Assembly (NCBI GenBank): GCA_022560025.1
Contig: JAFISE010000243.1
Coordinates: 1 to 37,481 of the forward strand
Direction of reading: 5' to 3'
Length of the DNA: 37,481 nucleotides
From: Stagonosporopsis chrysanthemi
Taxonomy: Eukaryota > Ascomycota > Dothideomycetes > Pleosporales > Didymellaceae
The first letter of the stretch is position 1. Each line of letters opens with the position of its first letter. Below the pieces are notes generated by a model. The model searched no databases and was not told the DNA's origin. It saw only the letters and a program-made list of their open reading frames with translations. Positions 1 through 9,422 of this stretch are shown here, in pieces. The translations under genes and the position numbers were made by a program.

Positions 1-61
1 AGAGTTATTTAGCTTTAAAGATGCTAAATTTTGCTGCTTTTACTAGTAAAAAGCGGGCGTC

Positions 62-126
62 ACGCGAATCCGGGCGCCACGCGCACAGACACGGTAGCGC
101 GAGGCGCGTCGCGTGGCAAGTCGCGT
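62..126. promoter_or_regulatory. Cluster of five MBF-type ACGCG cores upstream of rad5
   Basis: ACGCG or its complement CGCGT occurs at 62-66, 79-83, 105-109, 110-114 and 122-126, that is five cores in 65 bp, ending 65 bp before the rad5 start codon. In yeasts and other ascomycetes the MBF complex (Mbp1/Swi6 type) binds MCB elements with this core and drives G1/S transcription of DNA replication and repair genes. Seen: the cores and spacing. Inferred: MBF control of rad5. None of the five is the full palindrome ACGCGT. Confidence 0.55.
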
Positions 127-191
127 AAAGTGCAGCCGCATCTGGAGCACTTGTTGTCGCCGCCACTTTGCGGCAGATAGCTTGCAACGCA

Positions 192-3100
192 ATGGAGAGC
201 CCTCATCCAGACGAGCGGCCTGCAAAGAAGCGGCGTTTCTTCACCGAAACCTCGTCGCCAGCTCAAGTCCGGTCGAAGCATCCTGATCGACCGCCGCAAT
301 CCTCGCCACAACCACCTTCGAGTCCAACACACATATCAGACGAAAGGGACGGCCGTGACGGAGCAGCAGCATTTGACGGCTTCGATGTTGGCATGTTGCA
401 AGCCGTGGTTGGCGAGCTGCCGTATTCCACTCTTCAAAAGCTGAAGGATGTCAGCAGTAGCAATGTCGAGCGAGGCAGGCATCACTTCGAGGCCCTACTT
501 CAGATGACAAGCTAATACTATGCAGCAATCAACCTGTATCTTGACGGCTCCTGGGCTTCTGCACCCGTTCCTGCGCCCGCCTCCATATTCCAACTCCGTC
601 CACAAGCCGTCCAGACGACCATAGCGAGCTCACTGAAGCGCACTGAAACCGAAGACACCACAAACTCACAAGGCTCCGGCACCTCGACACCAATGGCGCC
701 CATACTAAAAGACATGCCGTCGAAACGGTACATTGGGTCCTTTGGTGTTGTCGGTTGGGCCACAACCAGCGGAACTGGGCTGCTCAAGCACAACGAGAAA
801 GTCACAATTGAGCGCTTCAAAATGCAGCCCAAAGCCAAGAAGCGCGTCGTTGCCCTCAAGAAGCAGGATCTTGTCGTCAGGTTCACCAATGAAAGAGGTC
901 AAGAGGTCGGAAGGCTGGAGAACGACTCGGCCGCTTGGGTCTCGGCTTTGATCGACCAAAAGGTGTGCTCGTTCGAGGGCAGCTGCGTATATGTGCCTGA
1001 TAGGATACGAACAAGTGATACAATATACTTGCAGCTACACGCTTTCTTCCTGCGCAGCGCCTTTGACAAGAGGAAGTTCACCAAGCCAGAAGACAACAGG
1101 GAGGTTAGCATATTTGAGGAGAAGGAGACCTCGGACGAGCGCGACTTGAGGATGCGACAGGTCGGACTCGTCAAGCTCTTCGATTCCATCAGTCTACATC
1201 CATCACGCCAAAATGAGAGCACAGAGAAGCACAAGCGGCAAGGTCTGTTACAAGCAGCTGAGAGCGCAGAGAAGAAAGACGAGAAACCAAAGACAAGCAA
1301 CGGCACACCAACAGACGGAACGTTCTCGCCTAGTGAAGAAACCGAGGAAGGCGCCGAGCTTGAACAGGACCAGCTAGATTCGCTGTACAAGAAAGCACAA
1401 TCTTTCGACTTCAACACACCGACCATGGAGCCCGCGAGCACATTCGTCATGGATCTTCGAAAGTACCAGAAACAGGCTCTGCACTGGATGGTGGGAAAAG
1501 AGAAAGACGAATCGCTTACCGACAAGGAGATGTCCATGCATCCCCTCTGGGAAGAGTATCAATGGCCTGAGAAAGACGCAGACAACCAAGATCTGCCTGC
1601 CATCAAGGACCAATCCATGTTCTATGTCAATCCGTACTCTGGCGAACTCTCGCTTGAATTCCCTAGGCAAGAGCAGAATTGCCTTGGTGGCATCCTAGCT
1701 GACGAGATGGGCCTGGGCAAGACTATCGAGATGATGAGCTTGATTCATACACACAGAAACCATCCAGATCAGTACGAGCAAGCAACGGTGCCAAAAACCC
1801 TTCCACGCTTGCAGAAGACCAGTGCGACCGCCGAGCTGGCGCCATATACCACGCTTGTTGTCGCACCTATGTCTCTGCTTGCCCAATGGCACAGCGAAGC
1901 TGAAAAGGCTTCAAAGGAAGGCACTCTGAAGGCTATAGTGTATTACGGCTCTGACAAAGCTGTCAACCTCCAGAAGCTTTGTTGTGCATCCAATGCAGCC
2001 AACGCTCCAAATGTTATTATTACCAGCTATGGCACAGTGCTGTCTGAATTCAACCAGGTCGCTGCTCAGGACGGCAACCGCGGTTCTCATGGCGGCATCT
2101 TCTCGCTAGACTACTTCCGCATCATCCTGGACGAAGCACACTACATCAAGAACAGGCAATCGAAGACAGCAAAGGCATGCTACGAGCTGAGCGCAAGACA
2201 TCGATGGGTCCTCACTGGCACACCGATTGTAAATCGCCTTGAAGATCTGTTCAGCCTGGTCCGCTTCCTCAAAGTAGAGCCCTGGAGCAATTTCTCGTTC
2301 TGGAAGACGTTCATCACGGTGCCTTTCGAGGCAGGTGAGTTCATCCGTGCTCTTGATGTCGTGCAGACTGTGCTTGAGCCGCTTGTTCTGCGTCGGACCA
2401 AAGACATGAAGACGCCTGACGGAGAAGCTCTGGTACCTCTACCGCCCAAGATCATCGATGTCGAACGTATCATCTTGTCACAGGATGAGCGAGATGTGTA
2501 CGATCACATCTTTCTGAGAGCAAAGAGCGTCTTCACGCAGAACGCCGAGTCCGGTATGCTACTCAAGAACTACACTACCATCTTCGCCCAAATTCTTCGC
2601 CTTCGACAATCATGCTGTCATCCTATCTTGACCCGCAAAGCCAACCTTGTTGCTGATGAGATAGAAGGCAATATGGCGTCAGACCTTGCGAACGGCTTAG
2701 CTGACGACATGGATCTCTCAAGCCTCATCGAACGTTTCACCGCCGACAGCGACCAAGACGTCAACAAGTTCGGCGCTCACGTCCTCAAGCAAATCCAAGA
2801 CGAGGCCAACTCCGAGTGTCCTTTGTGCATGGAAGAGCCCATGGTCGATCAAGCAGTCACCGGTTGTTGGCACTCAGCATGCAAAGAATGCTTGCTCACT
2901 TACATCAATCATCAACGTGACAAGGGCGAAGTCCCTCGTTGCTTCAACTGCCGTGAACCTATCAATGCGCGCGATGTGTTTGAAGTTGTGCGTCACGATC
3001 ATATTGTGGACAAGCCGGTACACGCTTTTACCAGCGATGATGCTGCACCCGCTACCCAGGCCCCGCGCGTCAGTCTGCGCCGCATTGGACTAAGTGGAAG

Positions 3101-3666
3101 TGCAAAGACACAGGCCTTGCTTTCACACTTGAAGAGAAATCTGAAAGAGGATCCAAATGGGAAGACAGTGGTCTTTTCACAATTCACATCCTTCCTCGAC
3201 CTTATCGAACCTGCACTTACGCGCGATCACATTCCATTCCTGCGGTTCGATGGTTCGATGGCGCAGAAGACTCGTGCCACAGTGTTGGCTGAGTTTACTA
3301 GCTCGCCCAGGCCTATTGTGCTGTTGCTTTCGCTACGAGCAGGTGGTGTAGGGCTCAACCTAACATGTGCGCGGAAGGTATTTATGATGGATCCATGGTG
3401 GAGTTTCGCGGTCGAGGCCCAAGCTATCGATCGCGTGCATCGAATGGGGCAAGACGGTAGCGTGCGTGTGGTCCGATTCGTTGTGGAAGGCAGTATAGAG
3501 GAGAAGATGTTGCGGATTCAGGAGCGCAAGAAGTTCATGTAAGTGCCATCTGCGTTGGGCTGATGCTAGCCATACTAACAGAATCAGCGCGAGTTCCCTA
3601 GGCATGATGAGTGAAGATGAGAAGAGAGTCCAACGGATCGAGGATATCAAGGAGCTACTGAGTTAG
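192..3666 (+). CDS. rad5: DNA repair helicase/ubiquitin ligase Rad5 (HIRAN-SNF2-RING)
   Basis: Rad5/HLTF family: a nuclear SNF2 ATPase and RING E3 that polyubiquitinates PCNA at stalled forks for error-free damage tolerance. Model: exons 192-474, 526-3538 and 3588-3666, giving 1124 aa, usual for the family. The start at 192 precedes a basic stretch PAKKRR; an in-frame ATG at 168 is also possible. A UBA-like segment lies at about 64-105, HIRAN at about 160-268 (YIGSFGVVGW), Walker A DEMGLGKT at 487-494, and DEAH at 630-633. A C3HC4 RING follows at 859-903 (C859, C862, C875, H877, C880, C883, C900, C903), and then helicase motif VI (DRVHRMGQ). Intron 1 must join NVER to AINLYLDGSW, which requires a GC-AG intron (475-525). 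Intron 2 (3539-3587) has a GTAAGT donor; its end at 3587 rather than 3581 restores the family C-terminus KKFIASSLGMM. The gene is intact. Confidence 0.95.
475..525 (+). other. Probable GC-AG intron in rad5
   Basis: The 51-bp intron begins GCAGGC after exonic GAG and ends TATGCAG, with GCTAATAC as a good branch point 12-15 bp upstream of the acceptor. No GT donor joins the two conserved halves of the UBA-like motif in frame. Splicing here gives Asn-Val-Glu-Arg-Ala-Ile-Asn with no residue lost. The donor matches the usual GC-AG consensus (AG|GCAAGT) only partly, so cDNA support would matter. Confidence 0.7.
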
Positions 3667-4255
3667 TGCGGACATGCATATGCCTCTTCGCAGGTACGAT
3701 CTCGGGGCCATATTACGTAGCTTTGTACATACTTTATGCACTTGTACATGAAAAGATTCTAGGTTCCAAGAAAGCCACTCATTCATTGTCATCACTCGGG
3801 ACGTGCAGCCAATCAGTGCAAATGTGCGAGAAGTGTGCCAGCTGAGGGGCGTGGCTGAGACTCCGTGAGATTTATAGTAACGCCACCATGAAAGCTTGAG
3901 GCTCTAGGTTCAAATCGTACATCAATCGTCAAGCTTTGCAGCTACCGCTTCGCGTAGCGCTGTTCTGGTTTGCGACTGTGGAGGCCGAACGTGATGTCAC
4001 TCAATACTCTCTGAATGCTTGGGGTTACGGAACGCTTTGTATTGTTGAACAGCTGTGTGCTGAAATTGGTCAGATGTTAGTACCTGGAGATTCAGTGCTC
4101 GCATATCGGCCATACGTCTCCGGGCAATTCCCTTGAAACCCGTCTCATGTAAAGAGACGCATCGAATTCTTCAACAATGTGCTGCGAAGAGTTGTGTGCT
4201 GGTGTAACTTCGTACAAGGCAGGATTGAGCTATCGTGCGCTTTTACCTGACATTT
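3667..4255. other. Intergenic, convergent rad5 / rhamnosidase 3' ends
   Basis: These 589 bp lie between two converging genes and should hold both 3' UTRs. Short ORFs are present but none resembles a protein I know. No repeat or RNA gene was seen; a T-loop-like string near 3908 is discussed among the rejected items. Confidence 0.5.
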
Positions 4256-7015
4256 CTAGGGTCTCAAGACCAGTTCGTAACGTCCCGGCTTCAGAGCCAC
4301 CCTCTTTCCCCTCTCAGTCACACTGTTCTGCGATGCCTGCGCTCTGATGACATCTACCTCACTTTCCTCTCTCGGCAACAAGAGATTCCCAGTTGTGCTT
4401 GTCGGAACTATGATCTTCATTCGCACACCTTTATCGTCACTCTTGTTGTACTCCACCTCGATCCTACCGTACGGACACTCAACATCGCCCTTAACATTGC
4501 GAAATTCTGACGCTAAAGGAGGCTTCACGGTCCAAGACCTGTATGCCTCGCTCTCGCACTTCACACCCAGCACCGCCTCGTAGAACCACTCGTAAATTGT
4601 GCCGAGCATGTCATGGCACTTGCTACGACACGCGTCTTGCCAAAACTCGTTGAGTGTTGTTTCGCCGCGGCGGAGGAAGCGCATGTAACTCGGGTGTTCT
4701 TCCTGGCGTGCCATAGCGAGCACAATATCTGGCCTGTCGACATCCGCGAGTGTGTTCCAGAGGTACTTGAGTCCGATTTCGCCTGCCTGAATACGGTCAC
4801 CCGAGGCGTCGCAATCTGCAAGGAAAGCTTGCTGGACGTCACTGATGTGTTCGACGGGCACAAGTTCGAATTGCAGGGCGAAAGCTTGCGCGACCATGTT
4901 TCTGTCCGTCACGCCTGGATTGTCGCGTGAGGTGTAAAAAGCGTAGGGGTACTTCTGCTTGTCTGTAACAAGTAGGTGTTTGTTGTACGCATTATAGATG
5001 CGATCAGCCCATGCTTTGAACCGATGCTCTTGCTCGTTCTTCCCCAGCTCCTGGGCCATAAGCTGTATGTTGCGCAGACAACGATAGTAGACTGCTGTCT
5101 CAATGTTGGCCTGGTTGTTCCCAAAGGCTATGTCCCTGCCCCAGTCTCCTAGGCCGTGCTCTACCAAGCCGCCATCCCGCTCTTTAGTCGCGATGTACTC
5201 CATGTACCGCACACACGGGTCGAACAGCTTCGAGTAGACCTGTGTACTGCCGTAGTAGAAACGCAAGATTTCGGGCAGTAGCGCGACAGCACCGCCCCAC
5301 GTTATTGTATCGTGTAGAGGTCCGCACATGTATCTTATCTCGGGTGCCATGGTCGGGCATAGACCGTTGGGCTCCTGAGCGTCCACAATGTCGTCCAGAA
5401 TCTTGCTGTACAGCGACTCCATGTCTCGGATGTATTGGGATGCGGGAGCGAGTAGGTGCGTAACTTCGAGCCACCCGAACTTCTCAATCTGGGGGCAGTC
5501 CGTGTGGTAGCTGAATAGGTTCGAGACGAAAGACCAGTAGCACATGTTAAGTAACTGGTTACAATCTTCTCTATCAGTCGTCATGGTACCAAGACGACGA
5601 GCGGCAGAGGAGATGTGGCGACTCTCCAACGATGTTATCGTTGGGAGATCATCGGACTTGTCAGATTCGAGAGCTACGCCTTCGACTTGAATGTAACGTG
5701 CAGCCGTGAAGCAGAAGTCGGGTTCCCAAGTCTCAATACCAGTGCCGGCAAGTGTGAACTTGCAGAAAACGTCTGTCTCGAATGCCTTGAACAACGGGTC
5801 TGGCATCAGCACTTTTCCATCGTCTCCAATGGTCTCTGAAAACCGGACGACCACCTCGGAGCCTGCTGGCCCCTGGACCTGAACCTTGATCATGGTGGTC
5901 ATATTCTGACCCATGTCGAAGGCAACCACACCAGGCTCAATTGTTTTCTGCGTCTTCGGCTTGAAAGTCTCGTGGAGGACCACTGGTGGCTGATTCTGGT
6001 ATTTGAGCTTGCCTCTTGGGCCAGTGACCGGTGTAGCTTTCTTCCATCTTTCATCTTCGATGAAGCCTGGTGCATCCCATCCGTGGGGATACGCGCGGAG
6101 ATCTTTGGTCTCAGAAGAATAGATATTTGCTAGCGTCGTTGCACTCTTACGTATACTCCAGTCAGGGCCTGTGGTGATGGTTTCACGACTTCCATCCTCG
6201 TAGAAGAGATGTAGCTCAGCGAAGAAGCACAGCTCGTTTCCGTATCGGACATACGTATTGTCCTCGTAGCAGGGCCAGAAGAAACGATCATCGCCCTGGT
6301 CTCCGGCGTAAAAGCCGTTGCCAACATGTGCACCAAGCACGTTCTCGCCCTGCTTCAGAATGCTCGAGACATCATAGGCAGTAAATTGAACAGTTCGGTG
6401 GTAGTTCGTCCAACCAGGGTCAAGCTTGTGACCGTTTGCTGCTGAGGGATCGCCATTGCAAACGAAATTGAAGTGACCCAAACCGCTGGCAAGAACGATG
6501 GCACGGCTTGGCTTCCTTGCCAGACAAATAGCCTTGCGTACGTAAACGGGCTTGTCGCCATTGTCCCCAATCCAAACCCCTTTCCATCGATTGGCCTCAT
6601 CCTCAAACCACGTTCGGAAGATTAGACTGGTGTGAGGCATGTAAGTCTGATTCATACTATAGGGAGGAAGCAATCCACTCGACCTTGGATAGGCTGTGAA
6701 AAACTCATTGACGGTACTTGAGGTTGTGTCGCCATCATGATCCCAAACAGTCACTCTCCAATAGTGGAAAGTTGCAGACTGAAAGCCACCATCTGGAGCG
6801 CAGAGGATGTTGCGCTGTTGGTTTCCGTTCACCGTCTTGGAGTCCCAGCAAAGGGAATTAAAGGTTTGTGAAGTCGACACTTCCACGCGGTACGCTGTCT
6901 GTTCAGCATCTGCGAGGTCTGACTGCAATACCCAGAAGAAGCGTACACTGTCGGTATCGATGCCCAGGACCTCATGGAAGGCATGAATGCCGCAACGAGT
7001 AACCTGAAATGCCAT
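4256..7015 (-). CDS. Alpha-L-rhamnosidase, GH78
   Basis: The enzyme hydrolyses terminal alpha-L-rhamnose from plant glycosides, rhamnogalacturonan side groups or flavonoids with inversion. The intronless ORF gives 919 aa from the ATG at 7015 (MAFQVTR); an upstream in-frame ATG at 7057 adds 14 residues, but family members start near MAF. The N-terminal Ig-like and Bac_rhamnosid_N-type sandwich regions span about 1-480. The (alpha/alpha)6 catalytic barrel starts at DCPQIEKFGW (506-515), which carries the acidic residues aligned with the GH78 active site. GLGDW (about 621-625) and GTIYEWFY (about 805-812), with the candidate general base Glu, follow; a beta-sandwich closes the protein (ends YELVLRP). 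No signal peptide is visible, so it is probably intracellular and would act on imported rhamnosides. It is divergent from a sugar transporter at 7754. All frames checked are undamaged. Confidence 0.93.
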   Translation of the reverse strand: MAFQVTRCGIHAFHEVLGIDTDSVRFFWVLQSDLADAEQTAYRVEVSTSQTFNSLCWDSKTVNGNQQRNILCAPDGGFQSATFHYWRVTVWDHDGDTTSSTVNEFFTAYPRSSGLLPPYSMNQTYMPHTSLIFRTWFEDEANRWKGVWIGDNGDKPVYVRKAICLARKPSRAIVLASGLGHFNFVCNGDPSAANGHKLDPGWTNYHRTVQFTAYDVSSILKQGENVLGAHVGNGFYAGDQGDDRFFWPCYEDNTYVRYGNELCFFAELHLFYEDGSRETITTGPDWSIRKSATTLANIYSSETKDLRAYPHGWDAPGFIEDERWKKATPVTGPRGKLKYQNQPPVVLHETFKPKTQKTIEPGVVAFDMGQNMTTMIKVQVQGPAGSEVVVRFSETIGDDGKVLMPDPLFKAFETDVFCKFTLAGTGIETWEPDFCFTAARYIQVEGVALESDKSDDLPTITSLESRHISSAARRLGTMTTDREDCNQLLNMCYWSFVSNLFSYHTDCPQIEKFGWLEVTHLLAPASQYIRDMESLYSKILDDIVDAQEPNGLCPTMAPEIRYMCGPLHDTITWGGAVALLPEILRFYYGSTQVYSKLFDPCVRYMEYIATKERDGGLVEHGLGDWGRDIAFGNNQANIETAVYYRCLRNIQLMAQELGKNEQEHRFKAWADRIYNAYNKHLLVTDKQKYPYAFYTSRDNPGVTDRNMVAQAFALQFELVPVEHISDVQQAFLADCDASGDRIQAGEIGLKYLWNTLADVDRPDIVLAMARQEEHPSYMRFLRRGETTLNEFWQDACRSKCHDMLGTIYEWFYEAVLGVKCESEAYRSWTVKPPLASEFRNVKGDVECPYGRIEVEYNKSDDKGVRMKIIVPTSTTGNLLLPREESEVDVIRAQASQNSVTERGKRVALKPGRYELVLRP

Positions 7016-7753
7016 CTTGTTCGATAGCGCGATGATGCTGCCGTAGTTTGCAAACAAAATCGAAATGACTGCTCGCGCTCGAAATAAAACTACCGAGGCG
7101 TGCTAATGCTTGCACCTTTAGCACAGAATTAATAGATGGTGGCTCTTCGCGCTTCGTTCGACCGACCAAATAAGCGAAACCCACTAAACGGAGGAGCTAT
7201 GGCTATGAACCTGGGATTGGAAATTCGAGAGCGAAGAACCATCAGTGCCAAGACCGTTTTCTCCTGGATTGTACGATCAATACGAAAGAAACGCGATCTC
7301 AATCGGCACAATTTGTACCGAATTTCCAGTAAAGCGCAAACTGCCGAAAAGCTGTCCGATCGAAAGGTGTGGGGAACATGTCGGGGAAATGGCGGCAAAT
7401 GGACAGCGGCACATGGTTGCCTCCACATACCGGGAGGCAGAATTCTGGAGCTGGTGAGCTTAGCTAGCAGCAGTGATCTAACCACATCTGTCAGATATAA
7501 CTCCTTGCCGCTGCGTGCTTCGCGTGGTCATCACAACCATCTCGGTGATGTCTACCCCGCTAGTTGCCCTTGGGGTACTCGGCACTAGAGATCGGAGGCA
7601 GATGTCGCTCAAAGTGCGCAAGTACGATGTTGGGGTTGAGGCTCAAATCTACGTCGATCCTGGAAGGCTAGTATTGTCAAAGGTGAGATATACATAGGCG
7701 GTGGTTTCCTTTGTCGAGAAGACCATCGCGATCATTCTCTTCGTATCGGCAAG
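7016..7753. promoter_or_regulatory. Shared divergent promoter, rhamnosidase / sugar transporter
   Basis: The 738-bp region separates two divergently transcribed starts, the usual layout for co-regulated fungal sugar-use genes. A GTGGGG string near 7368-7373 fits the CreA/Mig1 consensus SYGGRG, but such matches are frequent by chance. Short CGG/CCG triplets exist, yet I could not pick a convincing Zn2Cys6 site. A 150-codon ORF inside (7136-7588) has no recognisable similarity. Confidence 0.45.
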
Positions 7754-9422
7754 ATGGGTCTCGCAACCACTGTCTTCTCTGCGGTCTTTCTCGCGACTGG
7801 AGGATTTCTCTTTGGCTACGATTCGGGTATCATCACGTCCACCATTGCTCTTCCAACATTCGAGGAGTACTTCAGCAACCCAAATGACCAAACGACTGGC
7901 GGCATCGTGTCCGCATTTCAAGGCGGTGCGATTGCTGGAACAATCTTCAATATGCTCTTCGCTCACAAGCTGGGCCGCCGTTGGACTATCCTGGTAGGCG
8001 CTTTGGTCTCGATCTTTGGCAGCGCTCTCCAGGCTGGTGCCATCAACATGGCTATGCTTATTGTCGGTCGTTTCATCGGAGGCGTAGCGGTTGGCCAGCT
8101 TACGTCCACCATCCCTTTGTATGCTGCAGAGCTGTCAGAAGCCAAATATCGTGGTGTTCTTTCTGGTCTCCTCCAATGGATGTTGAGCTGGGGCTTCCTC
8201 ATTGCTCAGTGGCTCGGCTACGGCTGCTCCTTCAACACTACGGAGTTCTCTTGTGAGTAATGTCGGCTGCCCACGTTGATGGGTCTAAGAAACACTAGGG
8301 CGCTTTCCGCTTGCCTTCCAATGCGTCCCCGGGCTGATACTATCAATTGGTATCTTCTGGTTGCAGGAGTCACCTCGTTGGCTCATGGAGAGGGATCGTC
8401 ACGAAGAGGCCATGGCATCGCTTCAGAAGCTTCGCAGCGGGTATGATCCCGAGATCATTGACCTCGAATACCGCGAGATTCGAGACGTTATTGCGGCCGA
8501 TAGGGCTCTAGGAAATATCACTGTCCTATCGATCCTCACCAAGCCCTCCTGGCGCAAGAGGCTACTTCTTGGTTGCGGTGTCCAGGCCTTTGGCCCTCTG
8601 TCCGGAATCAACGTAGGTGGAGGAAACTAAACCTTTGGACCCTTTACTGACCAGATATAGGTGATTAATTACTATGGTACGCTCCATCTATCGAAGCAGT
8701 ATTGATGCAAAGACTGACCTTAGCACGCGTCTAGGGCCCCGCATTTATGAAATCTTGGGTATTTCCACCCGTGAGTCGCTTTTGATCATCGGCATCAGCG
8801 GAGCTTTGTCCATCGTCTGGTGTACTATCGGTCTTGCCATTTTGGATAAGTTCGGCAGAATCAAGCCTTTGCTCGTTTCCGCCGCTGGTCTCGCTGCGGC
8901 TCTTTTAGTCAATGCCGTTCAGGGACAGTATTTCGACCCTAGTAACGGTGCGCAACTCCGTAGTATGGTGGCTATGAACTTTGCGTTCTCGTTCTTCTAC
9001 ACCCCTCTCGGCATCATCTCTTGGGTGTATCCTGCCGAAGTAAGTAACAGAGGCTAAAGCACACACATATCCAGCAACTGACACGGTTTTAGATCTTCCC
9101 CGTCGAAGTTCGCTCACTTGGCAACGCAATTACAACCTTCACCAACTGGGCTGTCAACCTGATCTTCGCCCAATTTTCGCCGCAGGCACTTAGCACTATC
9201 GAGTTCAAATACTTCTATGTCTTCTTCGTCTTCAACCTCATTGCATTCTTGTGCTATTGGTTCTTCTTCCCTGAGACCAAAGGCAAGACGCTTGAGCAGA
9301 TGGACGAACTCTTTGGCGATCAGCTTGTGCCTCACGCCTTGCAGGATCCTGCTGCAGCAGCGGCAGCTATGGAGAAGGAAGAGAAGCTTCATGCTGAGGT
9401 GCGCAACGAGTCGGTTGCTTGA
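7754..9422 (+). CDS. MFS sugar transporter
   Basis: Major facilitator superfamily, sugar porter family: a 12-helix plasma-membrane protein that probably takes up a mono- or disaccharide with protons. Model: exons 7754-8252, 8299-8612, 8661-8676, 8735-9039 and 9093-9422 give 487 aa, slightly short for the family but with all hallmarks. These are GGFLFGYDSG in helix 1 (about 16-25), the loop 2-3 motif LGRRW, QESPRWLMER before the central loop, GPRIYEILGI entering helix 7, PAEIFPVEVR and the C-terminal PETKGKTLEQMDELF. Each join restores a conserved motif; exon 3 is only 16 nt and encodes VINYYG together with the next base pair. Divergence from the GH78 gene suggests it imports rhamnose or a rhamnoside, an inference from position only. 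Confidence 0.92.

Noticed and set aside
899..1537. 212-codon antisense ORF inside rad5
   Set aside because: It overlaps a strongly conserved helicase coding region on the other strand; its Ser-rich content is a shadow of that coding sequence.
3895..3920. GGTTCAAATC resembling a tRNA T-loop
   Set aside because: The flanks do not form the five-base T stem, and no matching acceptor, D or anticodon arms lie upstream.
7136..7588. 150-codon ORF in the rhamnosidase/transporter promoter
   Set aside because: No domain, no splice partner, and its composition does not resemble the neighbouring proteins.
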